From positions 196,979,232-197,043,231 of the forward strand of contig CM076990.1 in NCBI GenBank assembly GCA_039090855.1: a stretch of DNA of 64,000 nucleotides. Reading direction: 5' to 3'. Both the position numbers and the translations under genes were made by a program. Below the pieces are notes generated by a model that was not told where the DNA came from, made no database searches, and saw nothing but the letters and a program-made list of their open reading frames with translations. The stretch is from Macrothele yani (Eukaryota; Arthropoda; Arachnida; Araneae; Macrothelidae). Numbering within the stretch: the stretch's first letter is position 1; each line of letters opens with the position of its first letter. Positions 55,810 to 64,000 of this stretch are shown piece after piece.

Positions 55810-56701
55810 AATATAATAACACTATACTAGTGATCCGATACTCATTCTAGACAACACGAAATTGAAAGCGTCATCAAGTTGGCCACTGATGCAGGATATT
55901 CATTGAATCAGATACGCAACTTCATCCAAAAAGCCAGGATCAAACACTCTAATCTTCTTGTGCCGCAGCTTCGTTATTTAGGCTCAGTTCCCTACATACC
56001 AAATGTGTCTTACAAACTCATGAACGCCCTCAAGAAGATGAACTTATGCATCGGCATAAGGTCTCCTACATTTTTATATACTATGCTAAAGAGGAATAGT
56101 GAAAAACCACCTCTTTCCAGCGAAGGAGGTGTTTGTGCGATCCCATTATAGTATCCGGACGGCTCTAAACGATACTACATTGGAATGATCAGGCGTTCGT
56201 TTGGAATCCGAGTCAACGAACATAAAAGGGACACAAAATACAGTAAAGTAGCCACGGCCCTATCCAGAGAAGTTACATTCAGGTCCGCTACTCCTATGTG
56301 GGATGATATAAAGAAATTAGCTACCTACTCTACCCCTAAATGTACAGCCATTCGAGAAACCTCGGAGATCTTTCCCAACACCGATACTTACAATGATAGC
56401 GTCTCACTCGAGTTGCCACGAATTTGGAACCAGTTCTTCAAGTAACGCCTTTTCCTTACCAGGATGCCGCGCGCACAACCAACGTGATTCCTCGTATCTC
56501 TAAATAAAGATAACGTCGAATCTATTTATTGTCAAGTTCCCGCGTTCAAATTCTTAAGCGTTCTATTATCCAGTTTGCAGTTTCTGTCTAACTTCCTCGA
56601 AAAAGACATCTGGTTGATGTGCGAAAGCTTGGAAACACTTATGTATATACAGTATTTTCCCGCGCCAATTAATCGTATCACTAGTACAGTGTTACTATAT
56701 T
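55810..56701 (+). pseudogene. PLE-3: linker and GIY-YIG endonuclease end with outward tails
   Basis: Plus-strand text starts IESVIKLATDAGYSLNQIRN. PQLRYLGSVPYIPNVSYKLM (linker as in PLE-1) and a frame ending at 56149 follow, with GGVCAIPL, a stop, YPDGSKRYYIGMIRRSFGIR and VNEHKRD (GIY-YIG). TALSREVTFRSATPMWDDIK and LELPRIWNQFFK end at TAA 56443-56445. The tail has gttgatgtgcgaaagcttgg at 56613. The extreme right aatcgtatcactagtacagt (56671) recurs inverted at the left edge (55810-55840), so tails face outward here too. The RT domain is absent. Confidence 0.85.
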
Positions 56702-57184
56702 GTAAGAGGTTTCAAATTTTTGCAATTAGTTTAAATTTTACATCAATAAAATGTTTTAGTTATTGCAGAGCTCATGAGCTCATTCATATTTTAATAGTTT
56801 GCTATATTTTTAATTAGCGAGTATTATTTACCTTCGATTAGTTGATAAACAGCTTATGATTGACTAGTTTCAACTAAGAATGTAAAATGAAAAAAATGGC
56901 CCTTTTATTTATTTGTCCGGTTATAACGAATTCGCATATATCGAATGTTTTTAACTTTCCCTTCAACTTCGTTATATACGGTTTCGACTGCATTCCGATA
57001 GTGAAACAAATAATATATTTTTAAAATACCTTTGTTACGCAGGAATTTCTTCATGCGGGTCAGCAGCGTGAGTTTGGGACCTCGGAAAAGCGTATGACAC
57101 GTAGGTGGCTTGCAAAATATTCCAGTAGCTGGGAATACGATGCAGAAAAGCATACACAAAATTAATTACAACGTAGATGTCGCG
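56702..57184. other. No gene; possible decayed DNA transposon end
   Basis: 56915-57000 has ggttataacgaattcgcata and tcgttatatacggtttcgac, phrases that look like the ends of a Tc1/pogo-type element. I found no opposite end or transposase text. Confidence 0.3.
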
Positions 57185-57233
57185 AAAAAAATTACGTGAG
57201 TTGGGGCGATAAGTAAATAAATAGGTAAAAGTA

Positions 57234-58518
57234 TTAGGTTGGTGCGAATGAAATGATCGAAGCGAACGAGCTATGGAGACAGGCCCCCATCACAGCAGAA
57301 TGGAACTACCCACAGGTGTTGCGGGTATTACGTTACAGAGTTACTATAAATACCTAGCACGTGTGTGGAGAACAAGGATCAGACGTGGTTTGTTTGGATG
57401 CAACGTGGCTTGCAAAGGAAATATGCAGACGCCGGATTTGAGTCATCTTGCTGTATGAATTTAAACTGGGCCACTCTGCAGGAATTGCCGCTAGAGACGT
57501 TAACAAATCGTTTGGGGAGAATAAGTCCAACGAACGAACCATTCAACGATGGTTTGTGAAGTTTCGAAGCGGAGATACGGACCTGGAAAACGTAGCACGT
57601 GGTCACAGACCTGTTGCTGTTTCTGGTAATGTTCTGTTGCGTGTGGTTGAAGCTGACCCCTGAAAAATGTGTCCTGAGATAGCGGCAGAGGTAGGTATCC
57701 ACCACACGACAGTTGTTTGGCGTCAGGCTGCGCTGGGTAAGGTCAAAAAGCTGGACATGTGGCTGCCGCATGAGTTGACAACTGCCAACAAGACTAGTCG
57801 TTTGGAAGTCTGCACGTCGCTGCTTGCCAGGAATAAACAGGGACCTCTACTGCATCGAATCGTCACCTGCGACGAGAAATGGGTCCTTTATGATAATTGG
57901 AAACGATCTGCACAATGGTTAAACAAGGTACTGCCTGCTGGTTAACATCTTAAGCCACCCCTACACACCAAGAAGATGATGCTCTTTGTCTGGTAGTCCA
58001 CAACCGGGATAATTAATCGGAGTTTCTTGGCAAGAGTCCAAACCATCACTGCAAAGAGTTATTGTGCTGAATTACACCAGATGCACCGGAAATCGCTGCA
58101 GAAACAACCAGCATTGGTCAACAGACATAGTGCTCTGCTGCTCCAGAACAACGCCCGCCCTCATTTCGTACAAAGAACGATACTGACACTAAATACCTTG
58201 GGCTATGAAGTACTGCATCATACTGCCTATTACCCGAACTTGTCTCCGACAGACTATCATCTGTTTCGTCGCTTGGATCACTTCCTGTTCGGGAAACAGT
58301 GCACGACAGACAACAAGGTTCAACGTGGAGTTGTTGACTTCTTCAGGTCTCAGCCACAAGACATTTTTCGTTCCGGGATCATGGCCTTGCCGGACAGATG
58401 GCAACTATGTGTCGATGCCGAAGGCGATTATTTTGCTGCCTAGATAAGCTGTCCAACTTTTCCGTTCTCGCTGTTTACATGTTGTCTTTTGTCGGACATT
58501 TTATTCACACCAACACAA
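57234..58518 (+). mobile_element. Mariner element M2, copy 2, both ends present
   Basis: The ends ttaggttggtgcgaatgaaa and the complement of tttattcacaccaacacaa are flanked by TA at 57232-57233 and 58519-58520. Length 1285 bp. Same family as 42803-44061. It interrupts a satellite unit between gtaaaag and acttcactaagacc. Confidence 0.95.
57448..58443 (+). pseudogene. Mariner transposase (M2 copy 2), one frame with three stops
   Basis: A single frame of 331 codons has no frameshift but contains stops at 57661-57663 (TGA), 57943-57945 (TAA) and about 57994 (TAG after LFVW). LYEFKLGHSAGIAARDVNKS is the N-terminus. The first Asp is in VTCDEKWVLYDNWKRSAQ. The second catalytic Asp is replaced by Asn (LLLQNNARPH), while copy 1 has LLLQDNARPH. 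The third Asp is kept in LSPTDYHLF, 34 residues later. The C-terminus is ALPDRWQLCVDAEGDYF. Stops and the Asp-to-Asn change both inactivate it. Confidence 0.93.
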
Positions 58519-58990
58519 TAACTTCACTAAGACCTGGTACCACAAAATATGCATAACACCTCGTTTCTTCTCACGTGTAAGAGAAAAGTCTCGTTTAAAA
58601 TACTGTCAAGTGAACAGTTTCTTCTTTCCGGTAAAGAAACTATAAAAATAAATCTTAGATTCTGAAAAATAACCTGATACAATAAGGAGATAGGCAAAGG
58701 AACAGGTAGAGATAACTTTAGTGAGACCCAGTACCGCAGAAAGCGCACAACACCTCGTTATTTCTCACCTGTAAAAGAAAAACACAGAAAAACTACGTTT
58801 AAAATACTGTGCAAGTGCAATGTTTTCTCTTTCCGGAAACGAAACTACAGAAAAATAAATTTTAGATTCATGTTTTGTTTATACAACGGTAAATCAAAAA
58901 GTAAAGTCAATGTTGTCGTATATTAAAGAAACTAAGAGGCATACAGATAACAATTACCTTATTTCTCAACATAGTCAACCTTATTTCTCA

Positions 58991-60241
58991 ACGTTGTCGT
59001 TCAACGCATATTTTATATATGTCGATAAACTTATGGATTCCTGCAAAGAAGAAAGTTTCGTGTTGTTCCTGCAGACACGAATGCACTGCTTCCTGTACCT
59101 GCACATCATTTTCAAAGCGGCGGCCTCGCAAAGCGTCTTTCAGAGGTCCGAAGACATGAAAGTCGCACGGCGCAAGATCGGGGCTATAAGAAGGATGTGG
59201 TAAGACCTCAAACTTCAATTCGGTAATTGTTTGTTGAGTTCCCAATGCCGAACGTGTTTTGGATAACATTCCCCTTCGTTTTGTGCGAATTGTTTGTTTT
59301 AATTTGTCTTGCAGCAAGTCACAATATGACCGACTCTTAATTCAGTCACCCTGTGCTTGATGGTGTGCAACGATGGGTCCTTTCATGTCAAAAAAGAGAG
59401 TCAGCATTAATTTTGGTGCCGAAGGGACAACTTTGAACTTCATTTTCCATGGGAAGCTCGGACGTAGTTTTTTTTTTTATATTTATTGGAGGTTTAACGA
59501 CCACCGTGAGCAACTCAATGGGCTATAAGCAGTCGCCCGTCCCTAATTTAGGGCCACTGGTTCCAGGGATGGGAGAGAGCCAGTGCCGTAAGACAAAACA
59601 CAACATCCATGCCTCGCCGGGATTCGAACACGGACCCCTTTCCGACAAATGATCAGAGGCCATCGCTTAGACCACTACGCCACCGGGGCGGCGCTCGGAT
59701 GTTTCCACTTCATGCTTTACCGTTTGCTCTCGGGGTCGTAATGATGAACCCATGTTTCGTCCCCACTGACAATTCTCTCCAGAATAGGGGGATCTGTCTC
59801 ATACCGCTGCAAAAACTTTCTGCCAATTTCCAAGCGCTGATGCTAGTGCGCATCAGACAACTGTCGTGGTACACACTTCATGATATCCGAGATCGCCATG
59901 CACTATTAAGAAAGCAGAACAATAGCTAATGTTTACCTATGAGGCGATCTCAGACAGAGTATCCAGGCGATCTTCTTTAATAAGCGCATTGGTGCGATCC
60001 AGGTGGTCCTTTGCGCGAGAAGTCAACGCACGGCCCGGGCGAGCTACATCTAACACATTCGTTCTAAGAGCTTGAAAATTTTGTTTCACTTGTACATATG
60101 TCTCTAGCTCATACACTTGTCCATCCCATATTGCGTAAGCATTCTACGATGAATTTCAGGGGGTTGCACATCCTCCACCCATTAAAATCACAGTACACTT
60201 CGCTGCTCGACGATGGAGTATTCCGACAAACGGGCGGCCAT
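58991..60241 (-). pseudogene. Mariner transposase (M3), frameshifted, SINE-interrupted
   Basis: ATG at 60241 gives AARLSEYSIVEQRSVL. PPEIHRRMLTQYG and ARPGRALTSRAKDHLDRTNA continue the N-terminus in other frames. The first Asp is in ERIVSGDETWVHHYDPESKR. SINE B lies in the codons after KWKHP. The second Asp region is not recognisable, because the text before TQQTITEL is altered. The third Asp is in HPSYSPDLAPCDFHVFGPLK, followed by DALRGRRFENDVQVQEAVHS. Confidence 0.83.
59466..59692 (-). repeat. SINE B copy 7 inside mariner M3
   Basis: Flanked by gctcggacgt (59456-59465) and gctcggatgt (59693-59702), one mismatch. The T run at 59469-59478 marks the poly-A side. The B box has one change (gtgttcgaatcccggcgag on minus). 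Full-length body. Confidence 0.92.
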
Positions 60242-60690
60242 ATTTACGCTCTTACAACTGCTGGGTTATTGCGGTTAGAAGATTAACATTTGCATCCGCC
60301 ACGTGTCAAGGTCACGTGTTCCCCCTACCCCGACAGCAATTTGTCGCAGCTCTGCTTGCCTACGTAACGAGAGCATTGATCTAATTTTTTGATTCATCCT
60401 CGCATTTTATGAAAAATCACAAAGAACTGGGTTGAATATAAATAAATATAAATAAGTTTTAAATTCGTGTTTCGTTTATATATTCTAAAAAATAACCTGA
60501 CACAATGGGGCGACAGGCAAATAAACATGTAAAGATAACTTTAGTGACACCTTGTACCACAAAAATCGCATAACACCTTCTTACGTGTAAAAGAAAAACT
60601 GCGTTTAAAATAATGTGCAAGAGCAATCTTCCCTCTTTCTGGTAAAGAAATTATAAAACATAAATTTTTGATTAATGTTTCGTTGATATA

Positions 60691-61959
60691 TTCGGTGTAC
60701 GAATAAGTTTTAAAGCGTTTTAAAACAATTCAACATGTAACTTGAGAGAAAACAACAATACCTTCACGAATCAAAATATACGCCGTCATTACTATCACCT
60801 TCCGCCATCGGTTGGGCAGCTGACGGATTCCAGTCATGAAGAATACTTCGTCGTGTGACGCGATGAAGTCGTCAATCCATTTTTACACTTCGTCACATGT
60901 CCGGAACCGTATAGCAGACAAACCATGTTGCATCGATCGGAACAAATGATACTCTGAAGGGGCTGTGTCCTGACTATAAGCCGGGTGCTCCAAAACTTCT
61001 CAGCCAAGCGTCAATAACGCTTCCTTGACCGATTCCGCGACATGCGGCCTAGCGTTGTCATGCAATAATTTCACGGGACGCAATCTTTTGCCTGTGAATG
61101 AACGTTTCCGACAGATTTCCTGCTTCAATCGCAGCAATTGTTGCTCGTAGTGATCAGCAGTAACCGTTTGACCCTGTTCCAATAGTTCATAATAGAGCAT
61201 ACCCTTCATATCCCACCAGATGCACAGCAGAACTTTCTTGGAATAAATATTGCGTTTCGGTGTATAAGTTGTTGCTTCACCACGATTCAACCAGTGTTTT
61301 TTTGCGTTTGGGATTACCGTACCATATCCACTTTTCATCACCCGTAACGATTTTCTACACGAAAAACTTTCTGTGTTGCTTATTCAACATATTCAAACAC
61401 TTCGTGACACGCTCATCCTTATTCCTCTGCCTCAGGTCATGTGGCACCTATTTTCCTTCCTTCTGAATCTTTCCCATTGCGCGTAAACGATTGGAAATGG
61501 TTTGTTGAGTTACCCCAATTGTTCAGCTAGTTCTTTTTGTGTTTGAAACGAATCTTCATCCAGCTCTGCTTGCATTTCCTCATGTGCAACCTTCTGCGAG
61601 GCGCCGCTACGTTCTCGATCGCTAACATCAAAATCACCTGCTTTAAACCGTCTAAACCAAACTAACACGTGCTTTTCGATACAGTATTCTCCCTCAGAAC
61701 ACAACAGATCGATAGACATGTCTTTGCAGCACTTTTTCCTTGATGAAATTCGTAACGAATGCAGTGTCAAATAAATGCAGTATAGCTTGCAATATTTTAC
61801 CTACCGATGCGCAAGTGCGTTTGACTGTTGGGCAATCTTCTGTGTCATATACTATGGACCAGTTACGGTCACATGACAACAACGCGGGGAAATGTCGGAT
61901 ATGTAAATTAGTGGTATACGTCACACAAAAAGCGCTTTAAAACTCATTTGTACACCTAA
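60691..61959 (-). mobile_element. Mariner element M4, both ends present
   Basis: The ends ttcggtgtacgaataagttt and the complement of aactcatttgtacacctaa are bounded by TA at 60689-60690 and 61960-61961. Length 1269 bp. Ends and protein place it in the irritans-like mariner group. It sits between satellite units 3 and 4. Confidence 0.92.
60775..61770 (-). pseudogene. Mariner transposase (M4), third Asp replaced by Glu
   Basis: The N-terminal part is VWFRRFKAGDFDVSDRERSG and DEDSFQTQKELAEQLG. After a shift, VTGDEKWIWYG carries the first Asp. WDMKGMLYYELLEQGQTVTA and LLHDNARPHVAESVKEALLT hold the second. The third box reads DTAPSEYHLFRSMQHGLS, with Glu where mariners have Asp. RQLPNRWRKVI is the C-terminal text. 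Stops at LTLG and DEV and several frameshifts are present. The Glu is probably a random mutation in a dead copy. Confidence 0.87.
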
Positions 61960-62110
61960 TATTTTGAAAAATAATCTTACCCAATGGGGCGATAGGAACG
62001 ATAACGGGTAAAGATAACTGTAGTGAGACCCAGTCCTACAAATATCGCATAACACATGTTTCTCTTCACGTGTAGGAGAAAAACCACATTTACTAAACAA
62101 GGGGCACTCA

Positions 62111-62650
62111 CACATTTTTAGAAGGTTTTTCATAAGAAATAACAGAAAATCAAAGAAGTTGAAGGCATTGAAACTGGCAACAGTGTGTTGGATGAACATG
62201 AAAAAAAGAACTGCAGCAGTTAAACATCGTCTCGGTGTTACCAAACTCTGTAGACTGCTAAAATACGGTGTCATTATACAATAAATATTTACAAAACAAG
62301 TACAGAATTTACAGGAATTTTCGTATCCTGGAGTAACATTCCTCGTCTACTAAGGAAATGGCGCACGTAAATATGCTGTGGATAGAAGTTTATGATTTCG
62401 CTCTTTACGAAGAGAAATATTCCTACTAGAACTTACTATTTTACTCGTGCACAGTATGTATCTAGGACGCAATAAATATCTGTCTTAAGCACGATTACAA
62501 ATATACTGTACAACCACACATACCCGTCCTCAATGAACAAACACTTTTATTCGAAACTAAAAACATCTATGTAAAGCTAAGAGCATATTAAAAAGTTAAA
62601 AGTTAAAAGGTGAGCACTTTTGGTCCCCCCCCCCCCAAGTGGCCATTATC
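62111..62650. other. No gene; C run
   Basis: No recognisable coding sequence. A run of C lies at about 62625-62635, just before the PLE palindrome. Confidence 0.45.
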
Positions 62651-62799
62651 AAGCCAACAAGTGAGCTCAGATTTCCTGTGAGTGGGACTATAATACATAC
62701 AGGGTAGGCACGTGTAGTTACCATAGCAACGCAAAGTAGCAATAACAACGTGGTAAAACATATATAGTTTTTTATATCTTAAAGTCTTTAGCTTAAGTT

Positions 62800-63648
62800 A
62801 AGTGTTCTTTGGTGGTCTAAGTGTTCCAATGTTTTGTCGCCATGAGTTTGGTTCATAACATGGTAAATATTCGTTACAGCATGAATTATTGTACCATAGA
62901 GTAAATAAGGCTTCATTGAAAAAGGTATCAGTCTTGTTTCCAGTATATGCCAAATGTCTCATTTGTTCCCAAGCTGGAACAAAATGTTCCACTTTAATTT
63001 TCTTGGCTAGAGAGGTCGACATCGTCTTTCTAGAAATATCGTATTTATGTTCCGACGTTCTCAAACCCAACGTCCTGAAGGTGGAGCCTATATAATAACA
63101 AGGTTGAACTTCATGTTTAAGAGACTGAAGCGGTATACAGCATATTCCATATTTGTCATTTATTTTTACTTGATCACGATCACAACGAACCATGTTGAAA
63201 ATATTTGTTGTTCGTAGTCCACATTGTACCTGGTGTTTATTACAGAAACGCTGCAGAGCATTTTTAATGTTAGGGTTATAATCTAACGATCCATCAAATG
63301 TTTTATTTACTATTTCTCTTGTCAGCGTTGCAAGCGTTGTTGTTTCCCAATCAGTTGTGAGATATATGATTCTGGGTACCCGAACTATTTCGTGATCCGT
63401 AGTATATAATTAAGTTCTTTTTGTCTTGACTGTATAGATGAGGAATGTGTAAACGCTCTTGCGATATGTGATCGCACTCCTGCTAGTTTGTGTTCTAATG
63501 GGTGGTTGGATGCAAAAGGAATATAAGTCGGAATATATTTAGGTTTACGATAAACTTCAAATGAAATATCATTGGTTTTTGAGTGCCTAGACAGAACGAC
63601 ATCCAAATAAGGTAGTGATAGAAAGGCGATGTCGACCTCCTTAGCCAA
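62800..63648 (-). pseudogene. PLE-4 RT end and GIY-YIG endonuclease, minus unit
   Basis: From 63648 on the minus strand: AKEVDIAFLSLPYLDVVLSR (FLDV-type motif of the RT), FEVYRKPKYIPTYIPFASNH and HKLAGVRSHIARAF (thumb). A frameshifted middle with CNKHQVQCGLRT-like text follows. Then GIY-YIG: KYGICCIPLQSLKHEVQPCY, YIGSTFRTLGLRTSEHKYDI, LAKKIKVEHFVPAWEQMRHL and LFTLWYNNSCCNEYLPCYEP, ending near 62800. RT catalytic motifs lie beyond the junction and are lost. A third PLE lineage, distinct from PLE-1/3 and PLE-2. Confidence 0.85.
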
Positions 63649-63654
63649 GAAAGT

Positions 63655-63862
63655 TTAAGTGGAACATTTTGTTCCAGCTTGGGAACAAATGAGACATTTG
63701 GCATATACTGGAAACAAGACTGATACTTTTTCAATGAAGCCTTATTTATTCTATGGTACGATAATTCATGCTGTAACGAAGATTTACCATGCTATGTACC
63801 AAACCCATGGCGACAATACATTCGAACACTTAGACCACCTAAGAACACTTAACTTAACCTAA
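63655..63862 (+). pseudogene. PLE-4 GIY-YIG C-terminus, plus unit
   Basis: KVEHFVPAWEQMRHLAYTGN and KTDTFSMKPYLFYGTIIHAV, then YHAMYQTHGDNTFEHLDHLR with a stop at 63860-63862. It is nearly identical to the minus unit over the shared arm, with a small frame change at FSMKPYLF. The junction with the minus unit is at the short palindrome gtcgac near 63635. Confidence 0.85.
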
Positions 63863-64000
63863 AGACTTTAAGATATAAAAAATTATATATGTTTTACCAC
63901 GTTGTTATTGCTACTTTGCATTGCTATGGTAACTACACGTGACTAACCCTGTATGTATTATAGTCCCACTCACAGGAAATCTGAGCTCACTTGTTGGCTT

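Larger units (their letters stand above)
58893..60404 (-). mobile_element. Mariner element M3 with nested SINE
   Basis: The left end aatcaaaaagtaaagtcaat after ta, and a weak counterpart at about 60380-60400 (ctaattttttgattcatcc). Satellite text resumes beyond. About 1.28 kb without the SINE. Transposase on the minus strand. The right limit is approximate. Confidence 0.8.
57185..62110. repeat. ~230-bp satellite, at least four units, carrying three mariner insertions
   Basis: The unit runs gaaaaataacctgatacaat, aggcaaataaacatgtaaag, ataactttagtgagaccca, cgcataacacct, cttacgtgtaaaagaaaaac and gtttaaaatactgtgcaag, ending ttcgtttatatattc. Unit 1 is split between 57185-57233 and 58519-58665 by mariner M2. 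Unit 2 is 58666-58892. Mariner M3 (58893-60404) follows. Unit 3 is about 60440-60690, mariner M4 comes next, and unit 4 is 61960-62110. Joining each pair of mariner flanks restores continuous repeat text. Confidence 0.88.
62651..64000. mobile_element. PLE-4 inverted pair (palindrome) running off the right edge
   Basis: The left arm 62651-~63035 and right arm ~63615-64000 are inverted copies over about 385 bp (aagccaacaagtgagctcag at the left, its complement at the last base of the window). Between them lies further minus-strand PLE coding text. Both units point outward. The right arm extends exactly to the window edge, so the element probably continues past it. Confidence 0.92.

Overview
This window looks like a repeat-dense stretch of a large animal genome. 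It is most likely from an arthropod; the mix of Tc1 and mariner families is reminiscent of chelicerates such as spiders, but that is a guess from general familiarity. I see no operons, Shine-Dalgarno sites, CRISPR arrays or prokaryotic genes. The only candidate host coding sequence is a short THAP zinc-finger exon near 28.5 kb, which may itself come from a transposon. Almost everything else I can name is transposable-element DNA or tandem repeat, and every transposase or reverse transcriptase reading frame I examined is broken.

Layout. 0-3 kb: a Tc1 copy cut by the window edge, then two inverted tRNA-derived SINEs. 4-7.2 kb: a degenerate Tc1 followed by a Penelope-like element (PLE) with reverse transcriptase and GIY-YIG endonuclease. 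10.3-11.3 kb: a SINE and an inverted PLE pair. 13.4-15.3 kb: a nearly intact Tc1 beside an RNase H scrap. 17 kb: a 31-bp minisatellite. 17.8-26.3 kb: two Tc1 elements, a mariner, a satellite that appears to have grown from a Tc1 end, and a Tc1 nested in a pogo/Tigger element. 29.3-32.8 kb: a Tc1 with long inverted repeats split by a PLE palindrome, then a mariner-superfamily element with about 100-bp inverted repeats. 34.7-38 kb: a Tc1 carrying an internal minisatellite and an inverted PLE pair with hammerhead-ribozyme motifs and a hAT MITE. 39.4-44 kb: Tc1, a LINE 3' end, and a mariner. 45-50 kb: tRNA-derived repeat modules, a fold-back MITE and a SINE. 50-54.2 kb: a Tc1 and a mariner whose catalytic segment has been tandemly amplified. 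55.8-56.7 kb: a PLE 3' end. 57.2-62.1 kb: a roughly 230-bp satellite array carrying three different mariners. 62.7-64 kb: a PLE palindrome running off the window.

Three themes recur. First, every PLE locus is divergent, with the opposite strand to the left of the forward strand. Where tails are visible, the 3' tails point outward. The best tail carries a hammerhead ribozyme core with every conserved position. Second, transposase genes have seeded minisatellites: 96-bp and 40-bp units in one mariner, 59-bp units in a Tc1, and a satellite from a Tc1 terminus. Third, one tRNA-derived SINE family (here SINE B) occurs seven times, always on the minus strand and mostly inside older transposons. Nested insertions therefore give a readable relative chronology.
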